Positions 16,719 through 25,587 of a stretch of DNA of 64,000 nt are shown here, piece by piece (position 1 is the first letter of the stretch; every line of letters begins with the position of its first letter). Below the pieces are notes generated by a model, which worked only from the letters and a program-made list of their open reading frames with translations, did not search any database and was not told the origin of the DNA. The position numbers were made by a program, and so were the translations under genes. This DNA is from Gracilimonas sp. (lineage in GTDB: Bacteria; Bacteroidota; Rhodothermia; Balneolales; Balneolaceae): positions 25,578 through 89,577 of the forward strand of contig JAKURD010000013.1 of NCBI GenBank assembly GCA_022450045.1, given 5' to 3'.

Positions 16719-17132
16719 CTACTTCTTCAGCAAATCCCTGATCTCAGTCAACAGCACTTCCTCTTTACTTGGTTGAGCCGGTGCAGGCTCAGGCTTTGCT
16801 TCTTCCTTTTTCATAAAGTCATTATAGCCCCTTACCACTATAAAAATAGCTGCGGATACAATTACAAAAGTGAGGATGGTATTGATGAAGGCTCCATAAT
16901 TGATGGTAATGGCTTCCAGGGTACCATCGGCTAAGGTACGCTCGGCGATCTGAAATTTGAGTTCAGCAAAATCAACCCCGGCAATAAGATATCCCACCGG
17001 CGGCATGATGATATCATTTACAAAAGATTTGACGATAGCTCCAAAGTAGGTAGCCATGATCAAGCCTACGGCCAGTTCTATGACATTGCCGCGGGAAACA
17101 AATTCTTTAAATTCTTTAATGAGACCTTTCAT
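16719..17132 (-). CDS. mscL: Large-conductance mechanosensitive channel
   Basis: A 137-residue inner-membrane channel that opens under membrane tension to release solutes on osmotic downshock. The N-terminal amphipathic helix with FKEFVSRGNVIELAVGLIM leads into TM1. A periplasmic loop (about 45-75) carries ELKFQIAERT, TM2 spans about 75-97, and the C-terminal helical bundle ends EEVLLTEIRDLLKK, all standard for MscL. A frame extending to 17255 was rejected because the extra residues are repeat-derived (family C) and the conserved helix begins at the ATG at 17132. Confidence 0.95.
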   Translation of the reverse strand: MKGLIKEFKEFVSRGNVIELAVGLIMATYFGAIVKSFVNDIIMPPVGYLIAGVDFAELKFQIAERTLADGTLEAITINYGAFINTILTFVIVSAAIFIVVRGYNDFMKKEEAKPEPAPAQPSKEEVLLTEIRDLLKK

Positions 17133-17552
17133 ATATGTTTTATTTTTTTGATTTGATTTGGGTGAATATGAGGATTGATTTAATTGAGAACAAATTAAGA
17201 ACTTACTCTGTCCTTGGCTACCTGGTTCATTTTGCCTTGATGCAAAACGAACCAAAAGATCAAGGCTGAGAAAAAAGAGCTAAAGCTGATTCCATTCCGC
17301 TAAAATAAATCAATGCTCCATCTCTGTATGAGATCGACCAATGTTTCTCAGCGGTATGATTTATTTCTTTACGCTTCATTCCATCATCTTCTTAACGCTC
17401 TTTTTTCTAAGGCCAACCTGAACTTATTCCCATTCGTTATTCAGGATTCAATGTTGAATATTCGACATTCACTTTAATTAGCCTCTTTACCTCATCTGCT
17501 TTATCTTTATAATGAATTTGATTCTCAATAATTAATCAGCCACACATACATT
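17133..17552. other. Intergenic gap with family C repeat
   Basis: A 420-base gap between divergent genes. It contains family C copy 2, then a word-like dyad ATTCAATGTTGAATATTCGA near 17448. No open frame looks real. Confidence 0.5.
17219..17420. repeat. Family C long imperfect palindrome, copy 2
   Basis: It starts with a dyad TTTTGCCTTGATGC...GATCAAGGC, then AAAGAGCTAAAGCTGATTCC, and closes with CTTAACGCTCTTTTTTCTAA, which is partly complementary to the left side. It aligns with 4764-4965. From memory, Bacteroidota genomes carry many relatives containing CTTGAT...CAAAAGATCAAG. Confidence 0.6.
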
Positions 17553-17798
17553 ATGAAAACCATTGCCCAGCTCACATACATTCCGTTATCCGAAGATGAT
17601 CCAAGAGAAAAAGTTCAGGAATTGCTGGAGCACCTTGCCCAATATGATGTAGAAATTGAAGTGGGATATCTATCCACCACCATCATTGGAGCACCAAAAG
17701 TTGTTTTTGAAGTAATAGCCGACCTGTACGACATCATGTCGATGGAAACCGAGAAGTTTCGTTTTCAGGTAGATCTTCTAAGCCCGACTAAGGAATAG
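17553..17798 (+). CDS. YkoF/DUF77-like thiamine-binding-domain protein
   Basis: 81 residues forming what looks like a single beta-alpha-beta-beta-alpha-beta (ferredoxin-like) domain. IAQLTYIPLSED is the first strand, DPREKVQELLEHLAQY the first helix, VEIEVGYLSTTIIGAPKVVF the paired strands, VIADLYDIMS the second helix, and KFRFQVDLLSP the last strand. This order resembles MTH1187/YkoF-type domains that bind thiamine or its precursors. No thiamine gene or TPP element is nearby, so the ligand is uncertain. It is convergent with phoH and separated from it by an imperfect palindrome. Confidence 0.5.
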   Translation: MKTIAQLTYIPLSEDDPREKVQELLEHLAQYDVEIEVGYLSTTIIGAPKVVFEVIADLYDIMSMETEKFRFQVDLLSPTKE

Positions 17799-17805
17799 GT
17801 TTTAG

Positions 17806-17862
17806 TGGCGAGGTTTTAGGTGTTAGAAATATTTGAATCTAAAACCTAACACCTTACAAAAG
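17806..17862. terminator. Word-like imperfect palindrome
   Basis: GAGGTTTTAGGTGTTAG pairs imperfectly with CTAAAACCTAACACCTT across a short loop between the convergent genes ending at 17798 and 17854, and probably terminates both transcripts. The right arm abuts the phoH stop. Confidence 0.5.
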
Positions 17863-19185
17863 TTTTGAAGCTAAATTCGCCAGGTCTGAGCGCTCTCCTT
17901 TCTCGAGGTTGATATGCGCATACAGATCATGATTATGCATTCGGTCCACTAAATAACTGAGTCCGTTGCTCTGCGCATCCAGATACGGCGTATCGATCTG
18001 GAAAATATCTCCGGTGAACACGATCTTGGTATTCTCACCTGCACGAGTGATGATGGTCTTCACTTCATGAGGGGTTAGGTTTTGGGCCTCATCAATAATA
18101 AAAATCACGTTAGAGAGGCTGCGCCCGCGAATGTACGCCAGCGGGACGATCCGGAGCTTATCCGTTTGCAGCATCTCATCAATTTTCTTAAAGGGCTTGC
18201 TGGTTTCCTTATACTGATTTTTGATGAAACTCAGGTTATCCCACAACGGCTGCATGTATGGGTCGATTTTCTGGTTGGCATCGCCTGGTAAAAATCCGAT
18301 ATCCTTATTGCTTAACGGTACAATAGGCCGTGCCAGATATACTTGTTTGAAATCACTACGCTGCTCCAGGGCACTTGCCAAAGCCAGTAAGGTTTTTCCG
18401 GTTCCCGCCGCCCCTGTTATGGAGGTACACAAAATGTTGGGATTTTGAAGCGCATGCAGCGCAAAGGTCTGCTCGGCATTTTTGGGTTGAATGCCATATG
18501 CATGCATCTTTTCCACCACCTCCACCATCTTGCTCTTGGGATTAAGCCATCCAAGTGCCGAGGAACCGTGACTTTTCATAATGTAATAATGATTGCAGGT
18601 TGGCTTTTCCTCGCCCAGCTCTTTCGGATCAATTTCACCCTCTTCATAAAACTTACTTATGAGTGACGGGTCATCGACATCAAGCTCAGTCTTTCCCCGA
18701 TATAACTGTTCAATATCTTTGATCTGTATCGTTTCATAATCTTCCGCCTCCAGATTCAACGCCCTGGCCTTCAGCCGCAGATTGATATCCTTTGAAACCA
18801 GGATCACCCGCTGATTGGGGTTTTCTTCCTTGAGGTGAAGCGCTGCATTTATGATGCGATGGTCATTTTTGTCGGAGCCGTACACCTGCGTGGCATCCTG
18901 AGAGTTGGCTCCCTGAGTTATCACCCGAAGCTTACCATGTGTACGCCCATTCATCGGGATCCAGTTCTGCAGCATATTGTCGTCTGAAATCCCGTCCAGG
19001 TACCGGATAAATTCCCGCGCATGCAGATTAATTACGTTGTTTCCTTTCTTAAAGGTATCCAGCTCTTCTAGAACGGTGATGGGAATGGCTACATCATTTT
19101 TTTCAAAGTTTCGAACGGCTTCATAATCATAGAGCAGAACCGAGGTGTCGAGTACGAAGATCTTCTTCTCTTTCTTCTTGGGCAT
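17854..19185 (-). CDS. PhoH family protein with PIN domain
   Basis: 443 residues. An N-terminal PIN domain (about 8-140; FVLDTSVLLYD with the first acidic residue, later TVLEELD and SDKNDHRI) is fused to a PhoH ATPase domain (about 240-440) with Walker A GAAGTGKTLLAL and Walker B IFIIDEAQN. PIN-PhoH (PhoH2-type) proteins are described as RNases with RNA helicase activity. The first ATG is kept, since the PIN core begins at residue 9. It is convergent with the YkoF-like gene. Confidence 0.9.
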   Translation of the reverse strand: MPKKKEKKIFVLDTSVLLYDYEAVRNFEKNDVAIPITVLEELDTFKKGNNVINLHAREFIRYLDGISDDNMLQNWIPMNGRTHGKLRVITQGANSQDATQVYGSDKNDHRIINAALHLKEENPNQRVILVSKDINLRLKARALNLEAEDYETIQIKDIEQLYRGKTELDVDDPSLISKFYEEGEIDPKELGEEKPTCNHYYIMKSHGSSALGWLNPKSKMVEVVEKMHAYGIQPKNAEQTFALHALQNPNILCTSITGAAGTGKTLLALASALEQRSDFKQVYLARPIVPLSNKDIGFLPGDANQKIDPYMQPLWDNLSFIKNQYKETSKPFKKIDEMLQTDKLRIVPLAYIRGRSLSNVIFIIDEAQNLTPHEVKTIITRAGENTKIVFTGDIFQIDTPYLDAQSNGLSYLVDRMHNHDLYAHINLEKGERSDLANLASKLL

Positions 19186-19325
19186 AGAGGGGAGATTTGA
19201 TTTGCGATATCTATTGTACCAGCCATAGTAGATGAATTGTGAACGGCTTGTGAAATAAAGCTAAAGCGTAAGTCATTTGCAATGGGCAATCGGGATTTAA
19301 CGGAGAATTATTATAGTGAGGAAGA

Positions 19326-19350
19326 GAAAGTTGAAAGTTGATAGGGTGAT
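19326..19350 (+). repeat. Left inverted repeat bracketing the S23 gene
   Basis: A 25-bp sequence ending TTGAAAGTTGATAGGGTGAT. It is the inverted partner of 19837-19861 (23 of 25 match). The same sequence forms the empty palindrome at 42214-42286. Confidence 0.8.
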
Positions 19351-19428
19351 GAAAGTTTTTAAAAAAATTTTGTAAGGAATGCTATCGGGAAGGCTCTAAC
19401 TAAAAAATCAGAATAAGTTTGCTCAATA

Positions 19429-19836
19429 ATGACATTTAGGGAATGGGAAAGAAAAATACCGATTGAAATTAAGGAAGATGTAGCATGGAAAATGGAAGCA
19501 TACAGGTTGAGTCTGTTTCTATCTGACGCATGCTGGGAAGACACGAATATCATTCTTTTAGAAAAAAGATTTTCACTTGCCGACCAACTTTATCGTTCAG
19601 TGGGTTCTATAAGTGCAAATATTATTGAAGGATATTCACGAAAATCCAAGAAAGAAAAGGCGCGATTTTATGAAATATCTCTTGGTTCCGCCCGAGAAGC
19701 AAAAGATTGGTATTTCAAATCCAGACATTTATTATCAGAAAATAAATCTACATCCAGGATCAAAATGCTAACTTCCATTATAAAATTACTTCAAAAAATG
19801 ATCTCTGATCAAAGATGGAAAAGTAGAAATACATAA
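19429..19836 (+). CDS. Four-helix-bundle (S23/IVP-type) protein
   Basis: 135 residues of the four-helix-bundle family (TIGR02436), best known from genes inside 23S rRNA intervening sequences and related to the Avd protein of diversity-generating retroelements. Typical features are AYRLSLFLSDACW, the helix-turn FSLADQLYRSVGSISANIIE, GYSRKSKKEKARFYEISLGS and AREAKDWY. The gene is rightward and its TAA is followed with no gap by the right inverted repeat; the left repeat lies in its leader. It converges on the SpoU methyltransferase gene, whose last codons are encoded by the right repeat. The fill of AT-rich DNA (AAAAAAATTTTG) in the leader is unlike its neighbours. Function unknown; I infer a small inserted unit. 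Confidence 0.85.
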   Translation: MTFREWERKIPIEIKEDVAWKMEAYRLSLFLSDACWEDTNIILLEKRFSLADQLYRSVGSISANIIEGYSRKSKKEKARFYEISLGSAREAKDWYFKSRHLLSENKSTSRIKMLTSIIKLLQKMISDQRWKSRNT

Positions 19837-19861
19837 ATCACCCTGTCAACTTTCAACTCTC
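19837..19861 (-). repeat. Right inverted repeat bracketing the S23 gene
   Basis: The plus strand reads ATCACCCTGTCAACTTTCAA followed by CTCTC. It begins at the base after the S23 stop codon and includes the stop and last five codons (LRVES) of the SpoU methyltransferase gene on the other strand. Confidence 0.8.
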
Positions 19862-20619
19862 AATTTCCACAAAGCTATCGAAACCGCCACCGCCGCATTC
19901 AGGCTTTCCACGGTCTCTTGTCCGGGAGCCGATTCGATCTTCACTTTTTTTCTTTCAGAATTCAGGAGTTTTTTGCCAATGCCATTCCCTTCATTCCCCA
20001 CAACCAATATCGTTTTTTCTGCGGGTTGAACCGATCCCAAAGATTCCGCCTCATCTCCGCCATCTAACAACATCACTTGCCAGCCTGATCTTTCAAACTC
20101 ACTGAAAACCTCCTCAAGATCTCCGGCTAAAACAGAAGTGCTTCCGGTAGCTCCTGCTGTACTTCTTACCACTTTGGGGTGATAGACATCCACGCTGCCC
20201 TTTCCGGCAATCAAAGCCTTGGCTCCAAACCAAGCCGCTGTCCTTAGAATAGTTCCCATATTCCCTGGGTCCTGGATGGCATCGGTCGCTACGATGATTC
20301 CCCTTTCTCCGGCCAATTTTTCAGGCTGAATTTCTTCCGGCATCTTGCAAACCGCCAATATCCCCTGCGGGCTCTCCGTATCCGCCACTTCAGTAAGAAT
20401 TTCTTCCTCTAACATACAAAGCTCAACCCCCTTAAACCTTGCCTCTTGCACCTTAAACCTTGCCTCTAAAAAAACCGTCTCCACTTCAATCAACTCATTT
20501 TTGACCACCTGCTCAACGGCACGCTCCCCTTCTACCACAAACCGCTGCTCTTTCTCGCGATATTTTTTACGGGCTAGTTTTCGTAATAGTTTGATCTCGT
20601 TGTTTGATGCTTTTCTCAT
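19846..20619 (-). CDS. SpoU/TrmH-family RNA 2'-O-methyltransferase
   Basis: 257 residues. An N-terminal substrate-binding domain (about 1-95; LLRKLARKKYREKEQRFVVE) is followed by a SPOUT knot domain with the three SpoU motifs: DPGNMGTILRTA at about 118, NEGNGIG at about 208, and SLNAAVAVSIALW near the C-terminus. These enzymes methylate ribose in tRNA or rRNA, and the order fits an RlmB-like rRNA enzyme. The 3' end is odd: the final LRVES and stop are encoded by a dispersed inverted repeat. The N-terminal domain contains EARFK twice (residues 52-56 and 59-63), encoded by a 17-bp direct repeat that looks like an in-frame insertion of intergenic repeat sequence. Confidence 0.88.
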   Translation of the reverse strand: MRKASNNEIKLLRKLARKKYREKEQRFVVEGERAVEQVVKNELIEVETVFLEARFKVQEARFKGVELCMLEEEILTEVADTESPQGILAVCKMPEEIQPEKLAGERGIIVATDAIQDPGNMGTILRTAAWFGAKALIAGKGSVDVYHPKVVRSTAGATGSTSVLAGDLEEVFSEFERSGWQVMLLDGGDEAESLGSVQPAEKTILVVGNEGNGIGKKLLNSERKKVKIESAPGQETVESLNAAVAVSIALWKLRVES

Positions 20620-20624
20620 GGAGG

Positions 20625-20750
20625 AAGAATACAGAACTCAGAATTCAGAATACAGGAATAAAATACTTCAATGTTCAATATTCCTTGTTCGATATTCGAT
20701 GTTCTGCTTCTGTATTCTGACTGCTTACTTTCCTATCTTCATTCAAAATT
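20625..20750. repeat. Imperfect word-like palindrome
   Basis: GAATACAGAACTCAGAATTC on the left is loosely complementary to the right side ending CTTCTGTATTCTGAC, with ATTCAA/TTCGAT words between. It sits in the divergent gap between the SpoU gene and the ALDH gene, so it must overlap both promoters or leaders. Confidence 0.45.
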
Positions 20751-20767
20751 CAGCAAAAAATTATGTT

Positions 20768-22276
20768 ATGGAGTTTCTGAAAACATTAGGTATCGAAGGG
20801 ATTAATCCGGGAACAAGCACCGGGCGCAAGCATATGGAAAGCAAGGAGACCATCAGCAGCTATACGCCCACCGATGGTGAACGAATTGCTACCGTTGGGG
20901 TAACCTCCCGAGAACAATATGACCATGTGGTTGAAGAAGCTCAGAAAGCTTTTGAGATTTGGAAAAATACCCCGGCTCCTGAACGGGGTGAGATCGTCCG
21001 GCAAATCGGACAAAAACTCCGCGAATTCAAGGAGCCGCTTGGAAAACTGGTAACCTATGAAATGGGTAAGATCTATCAGGAAGGCCTGGGCGAGGTTCAG
21101 GAAATGATCGATATCTGTGATTTCGCCGTGGGTCAGTCACGTATGATGTATGGAAAAACGATGCATAGTGAGCGGCCTCAGCATCGAATGTATGAGCAAT
21201 GGCATCCGCTGGGAATTGTAGGTATCATTTCCGCATTCAACTTCCCCGTAGCCGTATGGAGCTGGAATGCTATGATCGCTGCTGTATGTGGGAATGTGAT
21301 GATATGGAAAGGCTCTGAAAAAACGCCTTTGTGTGCCGTTGCGATTCAAAAGATTGTGGCAAAGGTCCTTAAAGAAAATGACCTGCCTGAAGGAATCTTC
21401 AATCTTGTTACCGGCGACCATCAGGTTGGTGAATGGATGACCGAAGACGAGCGTATTCCGCTGATCTCAGCAACCGGGTCTATCCGGATGGGGAAAGAAG
21501 TTGGAAAAACCGTGGCTTCCCGTTTAGGAAAAACTATCCTCGAACTGGGAGGGAACAACGCCATTATAATCTCGGAAAATGCAGATCTTGAAATGGCGAT
21601 TCGGGCTACTGTTTTTGGAGCTGTTGGAACCTGTGGTCAGCGCTGCACAAGTACCCGCCGACTTATTATTCACGAATCCGTGTATGATCAGGTGAAGGAA
21701 AGATTAATGAGCATTTATGAGAATATAACTATTGGAGACCCGCTTGAAGAAGGCACATTGGTTGGACCAATGATAGATCAGGACGCTATTGATGCGATGC
21801 AGAATGCCCTCAAAGAAATTGAAAAAGAAGGCGGCAAAGTAATCTACGGTGGCGAGCCTTTGGATGAAGACGGCTTTTATGTGCGCCCCGCCCTGGCTGA
21901 AGTGGAAAACCATTATAATATTGTACAGGAAGAGACCTTTGCACCTATCCTTTATCTTATGAGATATAAGACCACCGAAGAAGCTATTGAAATGCACAAC
22001 GGAGTAAAACAAGGACTCAGTTCCTCCATGTTTACCCTAAATATGCGGGAAGCCGAGCGTTTCCTGAGCGTTGGCGGGTCTGATTGCGGTATCGCTAATA
22101 TCAATATTGGAACGAGTGGTGCGGAAATAGGCGGGGCATTCGGTGGTGAAAAAGAGACGGGTGGCGGACGTGAATCTGGCTCCGATTCCTGGAAAGCGTA
22201 CATGCGCCGACAGACCAATACCATGAACTGGGGAGATTCACTCCCTCTTGCACAGGGTATCGACTTTGATGTATAA
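20768..22276 (+). CDS. ALDH7-type semialdehyde dehydrogenase
   Basis: A 502-residue NAD(P)-dependent aldehyde dehydrogenase most like the ALDH7 (antiquitin / alpha-aminoadipate semialdehyde) branch, which oxidises lysine-derived semialdehydes. The general base Glu259 lies in LELGGNNA and the nucleophile Cys293 in GTCGQRCTSTRR. FNFPVAVWSWN is the usual ALDH7 cofactor-side phrase, and GGAFGGEKETGGGRESGSDS near the C-terminus is also characteristic. The start at 20768 is the ATG opening the conserved LKTLGI sequence; the open frame to the left (from 20345) runs antisense through the SpoU gene. No other lysine degradation gene is nearby, so the substrate is an inference from the family. Confidence 0.88.
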   Translation: MEFLKTLGIEGINPGTSTGRKHMESKETISSYTPTDGERIATVGVTSREQYDHVVEEAQKAFEIWKNTPAPERGEIVRQIGQKLREFKEPLGKLVTYEMGKIYQEGLGEVQEMIDICDFAVGQSRMMYGKTMHSERPQHRMYEQWHPLGIVGIISAFNFPVAVWSWNAMIAAVCGNVMIWKGSEKTPLCAVAIQKIVAKVLKENDLPEGIFNLVTGDHQVGEWMTEDERIPLISATGSIRMGKEVGKTVASRLGKTILELGGNNAIIISENADLEMAIRATVFGAVGTCGQRCTSTRRLIIHESVYDQVKERLMSIYENITIGDPLEEGTLVGPMIDQDAIDAMQNALKEIEKEGGKVIYGGEPLDEDGFYVRPALAEVENHYNIVQEETFAPILYLMRYKTTEEAIEMHNGVKQGLSSSMFTLNMREAERFLSVGGSDCGIANINIGTSGAEIGGAFGGEKETGGGRESGSDSWKAYMRRQTNTMNWGDSLPLAQGIDFDV

Positions 22277-22298
22277 GATTTTAAATGCTATAAACCCC

Positions 22299-22327
22299 CT
22301 CGCTCCTACGCTCTGCGTTGGAGCGAG
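22299..22327. terminator. Palindrome between convergent genes
   Basis: CTCGCTCC...GGAGCGAG closes a loop containing TACGCTCTGCGTT. It resembles the widely dispersed CCCACGCTCTGCGTGGG palindrome of many bacteria (from memory). It separates the convergent ALDH and PfpI genes. Confidence 0.5.
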
Positions 22328-22333
22328 TTCGGA

Positions 22334-22918
22334 TTAATTGTGCGTAATCTCTGTACCTAATACTTTTAGAAATTCCGCCAGCCATTTTTGGTGTCCGGGC
22401 CATGCGGGTGAGGTCACAAGGTTACCATCCACTACAGCTTCAGTTGGCGGAACCTCTTTATAATTAGCCCCACATGCTTCCATTTCAGGTCCGCAAGCAG
22501 GATAAGCAGTCAATGTTTTTCCTTCAATTCCACCCGTTCTGGCAAAGATCTGCAAACCATGACAAATCGCTGCTATAGGTTTATCCTCATCAAGGAAGTG
22601 CTTCACTTTTGAGATCACTTCATCGTTGAGCCGTAAATATTCGGGAGCTCTTCCACCCGGCAATACCAAAGCATCATAATCTTTCGCATTTGCTTTATCA
22701 AAATCATAGTTCAGTGTGAAGTTATGTCCCCGCAATTCCTTATAGGTTTGATCTCCCACAAAATCATGAACGGCAGTCGGACAAGTATCCCCTTTCTTCT
22801 TGTCTGGACAAACCGCATGTACTTCATGTCCTACCATCTGCAGTGCCTGAAACGGCACCATGATCTCAAGGTCTTCCCCGTAATCTCCTACTATCATCAA
22901 AATCTTCTTACCAGCCAT
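22334..22918 (-). CDS. DJ-1/PfpI family protein
   Basis: 194 residues with a class I glutamine-amidotransferase-like fold. The start [20 protein letters not shown] carries the conserved Glu, [14 protein letters not shown] is the oxyanion region, and [10 protein letters not shown] holds the nucleophilic Cys at about residue 119. It is close to the PfpI/YhbO and DR1199 type, linked to stress protection, glyoxalase/deglycase-like activity or proteolysis; which activity applies cannot be told. The gene is monocistronic, converging on the ALDH gene. Confidence 0.85.
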   Translation of the reverse strand: MAGKKILMIVGDYGEDLEIMVPFQALQMVGHEVHAVCPDKKKGDTCPTAVHDFVGDQTYKELRGHNFTLNYDFDKANAKDYDALVLPGGRAPEYLRLNDEVISKVKHFLDEDKPIAAICHGLQIFARTGGIEGKTLTAYPACGPEMEACGANYKEVPPTEAVVDGNLVTSPAWPGHQKWLAEFLKVLGTEITHN

Positions 22919-22997
22919 AAGTGTACTCCTGTTTATTTGCGATTGTAGTATTACAATGAATTTCAGGTTTAAAAGGTTCTTTTGTAGATTTTAACCC

Positions 22998-23243
22998 ATG
23001 AAACTTAACGTACCCACAGAGGAAGAACACAAAAGAGATGCAAGAAGAAAACGGATTCATGGCATAGTCGGTCTTCTTTTTGGATTGATCTTCTTCGGTT
23101 TAGTTGGGACTAAAATCTTCAGATATGGCTTTAATGAAGTTGAGATCTATACCTGGATAGCTCTTAGTTTTGGTATTGTCTCTTTTGGATGGTTAGCTTA
23201 CAAATTTGGCGAGACTTTTTGGAATACGTTGTTCAGAAATTAG
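22998..23243 (+). CDS. Small two-helix membrane protein
   Basis: 81 residues. A basic N-terminus (EEEHKRDARRKRIHG) is followed by two hydrophobic segments, GIVGLLFGLIFFGLVGTKIF (about 27-46) and YTWIALSFGIVSFGWLAYKF (about 51-70). I do not recognise the family. The gene has a clean ATG, its own bidirectional terminator after the stop and no overlapping alternative, so it is likely real. It converges on hppA. Confidence 0.6.
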   Translation: MKLNVPTEEEHKRDARRKRIHGIVGLLFGLIFFGLVGTKIFRYGFNEVEIYTWIALSFGIVSFGWLAYKFGETFWNTLFRN

Positions 23244-23248
23244 AGCCA

Positions 23249-23299
23249 CAAAAAAAGCCCCATACATAAAGTTATGTACGGGGCTTTGAATTTTTTTGC
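23249..23299. terminator. Bidirectional rho-independent terminator
   Basis: AAAGCCCCATACATAA and TTATGTACGGGGCTTT form a 16-bp stem with one mismatch, preceded by a run of A and followed by TTTTTTT a few bases on. It serves the gene ending at 23243 and hppA. Confidence 0.85.
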
Positions 23300-23310
23300 T
23301 TAGCTAAGCT

Positions 23311-25536
23311 TTAGATCATGGTAGCAATTACCAGAGCTACTACTGACATCAGCTTGAGTAAGATGTTCAGAGACGGACCTGATGTATCCTTGAACGGATC
23401 ACCTACCGTATCTCCAACAACACCAGCTTTGTGAGGCTCAGAGCCTTTTCCATACTTAACACCGTCGATGGTCACGCCTTCTTCGATCATTTTCTTAGCG
23501 TTATCCCATGCTCCACCAGCGTTAGACTGGAAGAGTGCCATTAGGACACCGGCAGAAGTTACCCCTGCAAGAAGTCCGCCCAGCATCTCAGCACCAAGGG
23601 TCGGGCTATCGCTGATAAATCCCGGAACAAAGCCGAAAAGAACGGGAACAATTACAGCTAAAAGTCCTGGAACCACCATCTCGCGAATAGAAGCCTGAGT
23701 TGAGATCTCAACACATTTTTCATACTCAGCTTTACCGTCAGCAGCTTCAAAAGTAGTACGGTCTTCGTCAGACCAGTCCGTTAATTTCTTGCCTTCATTT
23801 CGGTTCATGGCTGAGAGCGCTTTGGTCAATTCGGGAATATCACGGAACTGACGGCGCACTTCTTCGATCATGCTCATTGCGGCACGTCCTACTGCATTCA
23901 TAGAAAGCGCAGAGAACAGGAATGGCAACATTGCACCTACAAATAATGCGGCCATCACAGAAGGATTGGTTACACTAATAATAACCTCTACTCCGGGGTT
24001 TACAGCCTCAAAAGCTGTAATGAAAGCTGCAAAAAGAGCCAGTGCTGTTAAGGCCGCAGAGCCGATCGCAAATCCTTTACCGATAGCAGCCGTAGTATTA
24101 CCTACCGCATCAAGCTTATCGGTACGCTCCCGAACTTCCCCGGGAAGTTCAGCCATCTCTGCAATGCCACCGGCGTTATCGGAAATCGGTCCGTAGGCAT
24201 CAACAGCTAACTGAATACCGGTATTTGACAGCATACCGACAGCGGCAATTGCAATACCATACAGCCCCGCAAATTCATAAGCACCAATAATTGCAACAGC
24301 GATAATAAGAATAGGAATCGCAGTTGAGATCATGCCTACTCCAAGTCCGGCAATGATATTTGTAGCAGATCCTGTAACAGACTGCTTCACAATTGACCAA
24401 ACCGGCTTAGTTCCGGTTCCGGTGTAATGCTCAGTGATCAACCCAATTCCAAGGCCGGCAGCAAGGCCAAATATAGTAGCCCAAAAAACGCCGGAGCTGT
24501 TGTACACTTCACCATTAAATGTCCAGGTTTCAGGAAGCATCCATGTGATAATGAAATAAGAAGCAACCAACATGACTGCCGCGGAAAGAAATTCGCCAAG
24601 GTTCAATGCTTTTTGCGGGTCTCCGCCTTCTTTAACACGTACAAAGAATGTCCCGAGAATAGAAGTCAAGATTCCAACGCCTGCAAGAACAAGCGGAAGG
24701 ATCACAGCAGAAAGCCCGTTAAAGGAATCCGACCAAACGGCTCCGTCAATAGTTGCTCCGGCGATAAATGCAGCACCCAATACCATAGTACCGATAATGG
24801 ATCCAACATAAGATTCAAAAAGGTCCGCACCCATTCCGGCCACATCACCTACGTTATCACCAACGTTATCTGCGATAGTAGCAGGATTTAACGGGTGATC
24901 TTCAGGGATCCCGGCTTCAACTTTACCTACCAAGTCAGCTCCAACATCAGCAGCTTTAGTATAAATACCACCGCCAACACGGGCGAAGAGTGCAATAGAA
25001 GAAGCACCGAATGAAAATCCGGTTACAACAGCCAATACTTTATTTACGGCACCGGCACCTTCAAGTCCAAATACATTACCAAAAATGATAAACAACCCAC
25101 TTAATCCTAAAACACCTAAGCCAACTACGCCAAGCCCCATAACAGAACCTCCGGCAAAAGCAACTTCAAGGCCTTTTCCAAGGCTTGTTCGTGCAGCATG
25201 AGTGGTTCTGACATTGGCTTTGGTAGCAACTTTCATTCCTATGAATCCTGCCAATCCTGAACAGACAGCACCAACCACAAAGGAGATGGCTACCATCCAG
25301 CTTGATGTGGTCGGATCGGCACTGAAGCCAAGTATTACAGCTACCACCAGTACAAATACGGAAAGTACCCGATATTCAGCTTTTAGGAATGCCATGGCAC
25401 CGCTCGCAATACTTTTGCTGATACGCTCCATGCGCTCGGTTCCGATCTCCTGTTTAGTCACCCAGGATGTTTTAAAGACAGTGTACAGAAGTGCTATCAC
25501 TCCGGCCACCGGTATTAAATAGATTATTGTATCCAT
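23311..25536 (-). CDS. hppA: Membrane-bound ion-translocating pyrophosphatase
   Basis: A 741-residue integral membrane protein with about 16 hydrophobic segments that couples hydrolysis of pyrophosphate to H+ (or Na+) export. The catalytic loop [19 protein letters not shown] and [20 protein letters not shown] are intact. The later motif reads [15 protein letters not shown]; Ala after NTT, rather than Lys, marks the K+-dependent class. H+ versus Na+ specificity is not decided by what I can see. The C-terminal [20 protein letters not shown] is the third conserved catalytic region. The gene is monocistronic, with a strong terminator. Confidence 0.95.
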   Translation of the reverse strand: MDTIIYLIPVAGVIALLYTVFKTSWVTKQEIGTERMERISKSIASGAMAFLKAEYRVLSVFVLVVAVILGFSADPTTSSWMVAISFVVGAVCSGLAGFIGMKVATKANVRTTHAARTSLGKGLEVAFAGGSVMGLGVVGLGVLGLSGLFIIFGNVFGLEGAGAVNKVLAVVTGFSFGASSIALFARVGGGIYTKAADVGADLVGKVEAGIPEDHPLNPATIADNVGDNVGDVAGMGADLFESYVGSIIGTMVLGAAFIAGATIDGAVWSDSFNGLSAVILPLVLAGVGILTSILGTFFVRVKEGGDPQKALNLGEFLSAAVMLVASYFIITWMLPETWTFNGEVYNSSGVFWATIFGLAAGLGIGLITEHYTGTGTKPVWSIVKQSVTGSATNIIAGLGVGMISTAIPILIIAVAIIGAYEFAGLYGIAIAAVGMLSNTGIQLAVDAYGPISDNAGGIAEMAELPGEVRERTDKLDAVGNTTAAIGKGFAIGSAALTALALFAAFITAFEAVNPGVEVIISVTNPSVMAALFVGAMLPFLFSALSMNAVGRAAMSMIEEVRRQFRDIPELTKALSAMNRNEGKKLTDWSDEDRTTFEAADGKAEYEKCVEISTQASIREMVVPGLLAVIVPVLFGFVPGFISDSPTLGAEMLGGLLAGVTSAGVLMALFQSNAGGAWDNAKKMIEEGVTIDGVKYGKGSEPHKAGVVGDTVGDPFKDTSGPSLNILLKLMSVVALVIATMI

Positions 25537-25587
25537 TGTTTCCCGTTACGTTAGTTTAAGTTCAATCGACCGATTCTTCGGCCATTA

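Noticed and set aside
20345-20767. 141-codon extension of the ALDH gene
   Set aside because: Antisense to the SpoU gene and through a palindrome; ALDH homology starts at the ATG at 20768.
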